Below, piece after piece: positions 59,455 through 64,000 of a DNA stretch of 64,000 bases. Each line of letters begins with the position of its first letter. Within the stretch, counting starts at the first letter, position 1. Origin of the DNA: Zanthoxylum bungeanum. Taxonomy: Eukaryota; Streptophyta; Magnoliopsida; Sapindales; Rutaceae. The notes under the pieces are model-generated. The model searched no databases. It saw nothing but the letters and a program-made list of their open reading frames with translations, and had not been told where the DNA came from. The DNA lies in contig SKCR01007813.1 of NCBI GenBank assembly GCA_019454045.1, forward strand, positions 372,001 to 436,000, given 5' to 3'. A program made the translations under genes and the position numbers.

Positions 59455-62400
59455 TTATAAAGGCAGCGGATATCCGCGTAGATAGGTGGAATCTACACCC
59501 GACTCCCGGATCAATGCAACCCTCCCTGTCCGAGCCACCTTCAACAAAGAATACATCGCTCTAAATTTATTTACATATGTAAACAAACTGTGTGCCGCCA
59601 ATTCTAATAAATGTAAGTATACAACTAAAACTTTCCTATCTGATAAGGATATAGATATTATTGAAAAACTTATCACAGAAACTTGAAACAAGGCACAGAC
59701 CTCACAAATTCCGTAGGGCTCCAATAATCTCTGCAATGCACTGATCTTATTTATATCACCTGTCATCTGAAACAGAATACAAATAAGTGTTAGCAAAACT
59801 GGAAGGAATGGAAGTTAGGATGATATGGGTTGGCAATTACTAGGGTGTTCACGGGTCGGGTCGGGTTTTTTGAATTTTGTAAGACCCGGTCAGGTCGGAT
59901 CACACAGGTCGGGAAGCCAGAACCCGAAATTTGAGAGGTGAAACCCGATCGGGTCGGGTCGTAAGAAAAAAAGGAAATTTTTTTAATGATTTAATTATTT
60001 TGAAATATAAATACTAGTCATTTTATGTCCTGAAAATTATCATATATATAAAGTTTCAAGATAACAAAAGTAATAAATAAATGAAATAATAGTAAAAACT
60101 TTAAAAAATAAAATAAAATCTTTAGAGATAATAAAAATCTAATAGGGTTGGGTCGAGTTTTAATATCAAACTCGTGACCCAACCCAAATATCGGGTCGGG
60201 TCGGGTTAACCTGAAAAATCATTATTTTTTAAAACCCGTGCGGGTCGGGTCGGGTCGCGGGTTGACCCAAACATTTGTACACCCCTAGCGACTACAGATA
60301 GCAGAGTGTGTCGCATTAATTTGGAGGACAAATGAAAAATCTATTGAAAACAACAAACTTAACCTGCTACTCTGGTTTTGTTATGTTTAAAAAAAAAAAT
60401 CAAAAAATCATAAGAGCTGCTCAACAAACAAATTAACTCAAGAGCCCTTCCCAATTGAGATTGATGCAAATTTTAAGCACTCTCAAGTAGGGGCGGCAAT
60501 TTGGGTCAGGATTCGTTTATTCGTTCGATTCGCTTTAAAGCGACTATGAGTTTGGAAAATTGGATTCGTTTAATAAATGGGTCAATTCGATTCGATTCGT
60601 TTAATAAACGAATCGAATCCGAATTTGAGCTCTTCAATTCGTTTATTCGTTTAGAATTCATTTATTAAACGAATCATAAACGAATCGAATTCGAATCCAA
60701 TTCGTTTAGTATCCGTTTAATTATATTACAAATTTACCCTTAATTTTATTTATTATATTTGTTAAAAACAAAGGGTAATTTAATAATTTTGTATGTTTAA
60801 CTGAAGTATATAAACCTAAAACTAAAACCTAAACCTAACTCTCACTTCACGTCCTCACGTCCTCACAACACACTCTCAGTCTCTCACGCCGGCGGCCTCA
60901 GCCCTCAATCTCTCTCAAATCTCAATCAACAGGCAACAGCTCATCGTAGCAGGTAATCTTTCTTCGCCAATGCTTTTGTTTATTCATGTTTGCTCTCCAC
61001 TTCTGTGTTCAAAAAATCATCAATCTCTGACCGTTTGAAGCCGGTGTTGATGCCGCCGATGATTCAGCTGAATCTTGAGTCGCCGATTCAACAACACGCA
61101 TGATTTTTTTTTTTACCTTCTCCCTTGTTTGACTCTCTGGGAAAATTTTGACTTTAGCTCTGTAATCGAATGATCAACAAATGAAAATAATAAAAAAGCA
61201 AAACTGGAATTGAAAGAAATTGTTTCCATTGATAGAGACCAAAACGCAGCTGCCGATCAATACAGAAAAAACGAAATGAAAATAAATAATAAGTAAATAC
61301 TGGGTTTTCGCCTTCTTGGCCTTTCTGTGTTCGTTTTTTTTTTTTTTTTTTTTTTTTGTGATCATTTTATACCTAGTTTTGATTATTCTATCTGGGTTTG
61401 ATTATTGGTTTTGATTTGCAGGATTTTCATCCCGGATGATAATGATAAAGAAGTTTGCCTTTACCGTCTCAACTTGTATTCGAGATTTTGGTCAAAATGT
61501 GTTTTGAAGATTTTAAGTGTTATTATATTATCCAATTGATTTGTAATTTGAAATTTGGAGCTTGTTGTAAGGATTTTAAGACTATAACAACGAATATGTT
61601 ATTGAATATGGTATGAAATGGATGCTTAGATTTTGTATTTTATTTTGATTAAACGAATCGAATACGAATATTCGACTATTAAACGAATACAAAATTTGAT
61701 TCGTTGAATTTGATATAAACGAATCGGATGCGAATAATAAACGAATCAGATGCGAATAGTAAACGAATAATAAATTCGTTTCGATTCGTTTGATTTATGT
61801 AAACGAATCGAATACGAATATTCGTTTATTAAACGAATCGAATCCGAATCTGAATCCTAATATCAGGATTCGTTTAATAAACGAATCAAATTCGAATTTA
61901 GTGCATTACAATTTGATTCGTTTAGAATTCGTCATGAATTCGATTCGTTGATTCGTTTTGAATCCCTTATTCTCAAGTTCCACTTGACTCAAAAATTGGT
62001 AGGTCAATGATCGAATTCCAACCCGATATAAGATCATTGGAATATGGATCCAAATATTTTATTTCAAAGGCATACACATACCAAGTAGGTTCTCACTTTT
62101 CATAGAAGTAAATCGAGAAACAAGTAATATTTTAAATAGGGTTTACTAGGGGTGGCAATTTGGGTCAGGATTCGTTTATTCGTTCAATTTGATTCGCTTT
62201 AAAGCGAATACGGGTTTGAAAAAATGGATTCGTTTAATAAATGAGTCAATTTGATTCGATTCGTTTATTCGTTTAGGATTCGTTTTATTATTTTATTTTA
62301 CTAGTTATTGTTATTTTTCAATTAAGATACTAGAAATTATGGCTAATTACCATAGAAAAATAATATTGTCGATATTTGGTGAGATATTTTTAGTAAATAT

Positions 62401-64000
62401 ATTAATTACATATTTCATATGTATATATTTGTGAAGAATTTATGTAAATCAATTATGGTAAATTATGTTATTAAATAATATCATGACTAAACGGATATTC
62501 GTATTCGATTCGTTTAATAAACAAATCGAATACAAATCATGATATTAGGATTCGTTTAATAAACGAATCGAATACGAATCCATCACATTTTGATTCGATT
62601 CGTTTAGGATTCGATACAAATTCGATTCGTTGATTCGTTTTGACACCCCTAGGGTTTACCTCAAAAGTAATTGTGTGATCAGACACATCAACTGCTCTGG
62701 CCCGGAATATTCTGGCAATGTCAAGGACATCCCTTCTAGCAGCAGTGTTCACAGCAATTTTTATCAACATCAGCTCCCGTTCGGCAAATGGCAAGTGAGT
62801 TATATCTCGAACCTGAATAAGACAACACCATTGTCAGCAATTTGGTCATCTGAAATTTACAAATTTGAAATGCAATTGCAGATATCAAAAGAATACACTT
62901 ATTAATGACCTCTCAAAACATGGACTACTTGGTAGTAAAATCAAATGAGGGCATTGGTCCAAAATTCACATTATATAGAAGAATTTATTTGGGAAAAAAA
63001 CAAAGATGATTAAACAAATAATTAAAACCAAGTTCCAGATACACATACACCGCTCCTTTATTAAGTCTTTATCTGTTTCACCAGTAAATATTTTAACTAA
63101 CTGCTGCTCAAGAAATAAATAAAGTAATTTCATCTGTAAACCATATAAAACCCCAAGAATAGTTGGAGGAACTTGACGAGTGGAATTCATTGAGATGACT
63201 AAAAGAGGCCCCAAGAAACTTTTAAGGAAGATAGATTTTACTTGGAAATAAAAGTTTCAGACATCACTGCACCCTATATATGGCTTGAGACCATTGCTTC
63301 CATCTTCAAGACTTGTTTCCTTTTTTTTCCCTTATGTGTTTCGTAATGTCATAGCAAGCCTAAGCATGAATCTTGTTTTGTAAAACTGAGTAGTTTGGTT
63401 ATGGCACCCAAATATTGTGAACAATGATAGAAGTTTCAACAAAAATTCTCCTTCCATTTTCCACATGCTGACTTTTCAAGATCTAACATATTTGCATAGC
63501 CAAATTTTATGTGCTATTTCTTCTCATTTTCAGAGAGATCATTCAGGCGCATGAAATTTGAAGCAGAATTGGTATAAATCCAGAATCAAATTTAATTTTA
63601 AATTAATGTTTTACGTTTTAAATGAAATAGGATTCTAGTTGGAATTTTTAATATTACAAAGTGGATCTAGACTTCAACTAAAAGCTTTCAAATCTGTCAA
63701 TATGCCACCTCTTTTCAGAGAATTAGAGAGAGAGAGAGGTAGAAGCATGCGTTTCCAAATCCTCCATGTTTTAAAATCAGTTCTGTATATTGTTCAAGAA
63801 AACTATGGAAATGATTTAAAATCTTAAGACCTTCCAGCTCATTTAATATTTAACGAAGGTATAAATTGGGTGCTGATGCACTGCTTACCTCATGGAGATC
63901 TATAAGCTTGTGTAATTGCTGAACCAACTTGCCAATGGACTCATCAGTTCCTGGAATAACAGTTGTGATGCGAGAAAGACCCTCCATTTCAGCAGGCCCC
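59455..64000 (-). CDS. AHASS: Acetolactate synthase regulatory (small) subunit, 3' end
   Basis: Four coding exons in - orientation: 64000-63889 (partial, gene continues off the window), 62812-62660, 59766-59701, 59538-59455. They give about 138 C-terminal residues with frame kept across GT-AG introns. Blocks: [69 protein letters not shown], then [17 protein letters not shown] and the end YLRGYPLPL. This is the second ACT-domain repeat of the plant protein, which binds the catalytic subunit in plastids, activates it and confers feedback inhibition by branched-chain amino acids. The intron 62659-59767 is 2.9 kb and filled by hAT-type insertions. No lesions seen. Confidence 0.92.
59841..60287. 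mobile_element. hAT-type MITE, copy 2 (intronic)
   Basis: 447 bp, ends TAGGGTGTTCA and TGTACACCCCTA, GGGTCGGG-rich, same family as 37715-38172. Flanking octamers gcaattac and gcgactac match at six of eight. Lies in the long intron of the acetolactate synthase subunit gene. Confidence 0.83.
60488..61969. mobile_element. Non-autonomous hAT element (intronic)
   Basis: 1482 bp with ends TAGGGGCGGC and AATCCCTTA; flanking octamers ctctcaag and ttctcaag match at seven of eight. Both subterminal regions are packed with AAACGAATC/GATTCGTTT repeats, typical hAT transposase sites. The centre (60840-61450) looks like a promoter, 5' UTR exon (ending near 60951 at GCAG|GTAATC) and intron acceptor (TTTGCAG near 61421) followed by ATGATAATG, but no transposase follows, so it seems a deletion derivative of an autonomous element. 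Confidence 0.75.
62147..62651. mobile_element. hAT-type MITE at a splice donor (intronic)
   Basis: 505 bp, ends TAGGGGTGGC and ACACCCCTA, same subterminal AAACGAATC repeats as the 60488 element. Perfect 8-bp duplication gggtttac at 62139-62146 and 62652-62659. The right copy abuts exon 62660-62812 and contains its splice donor. Confidence 0.88.

Noticed and set aside
62966..63214. 82-codon frame on the - strand near the acetolactate synthase exons
   Set aside because: Lies in the intron 62813-63888, no ACT-domain similarity, and the flanking exons splice in frame without it.
1..64000. CRISPR arrays, tRNA and rRNA genes, bacterial-type operons
   Set aside because: None seen; the tandem repeats present are transposon or viral and the genes are intron-split.

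Overview
The window is nuclear DNA of a flowering plant, most likely a eudicot. It is AT-rich, with intron-split genes and dense nested transposable elements. Two host genes are recognised. DET1 (+ strand, 11 coding exons, 2279-7266) is a photomorphogenesis repressor of the COP10-DDB1 pathway. The 3' end of the acetolactate synthase regulatory subunit gene (- strand, 59455-64000, four exons, continuing beyond the right edge) belongs to branched-chain amino acid synthesis. Almost everything between them is mobile or viral.

Region by region: 1-1500 flank with an LTR-like remnant; 1500-7600 DET1; 7.6-10.19 kb no gene; 10191-12776 a probable 2.6-kb solo LTR; 12841-38690 a four-level nest. The outermost layer is a DNA element with long terminal inverted repeats of about 270-280 bp. 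Inside it sits a Ty3/gypsy Athila-type retrotransposon (13378-37705; target duplication actgt/attgt). A Ty1/copia element on the - strand (13896-23830) lies inside the Athila 5' LTR, and an Athila solo LTR (28402-30582; perfect 5-bp duplication attgc) lies inside its reverse transcriptase.

The most unusual content is between the Athila integrase and its 3' LTR, where Athila elements normally carry an env-like frame. Here there is (i) a broken frame resembling the cysteine-rich nucleic-acid-binding proteins of carlaviruses and (ii) a nearly complete, intron-less, plant-type LONELY GUY (LOG) cytokinin-activating phosphoribohydrolase with one frameshift and a C-terminal KRRR plus LxLxL tail. The LTRs of this family also carry arrays of CACGTGTC (G-box/ABRE-like) motifs.

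From 40716 to 58377 two endogenous pararetrovirus copies (Caulimoviridae, florendovirus-like: movement/capsid/protease/RT-RNase H polyprotein plus a second ORF) lie head to head as a roughly 17.6-kb imperfect inverted repeat. (TA)n tracts lie at both ends and near the centre. The left copy is nearly intact apart from one in-frame stop, also present in the right copy, and a 1.44-kb solo-LTR insertion. The right copy is broken in several places.

The long intron of the acetolactate synthase subunit gene holds three hAT-type insertions. The target duplication of one coincides with a splice donor. Gene and element calls rest on reading the sequence; no database search or alignment program was run.
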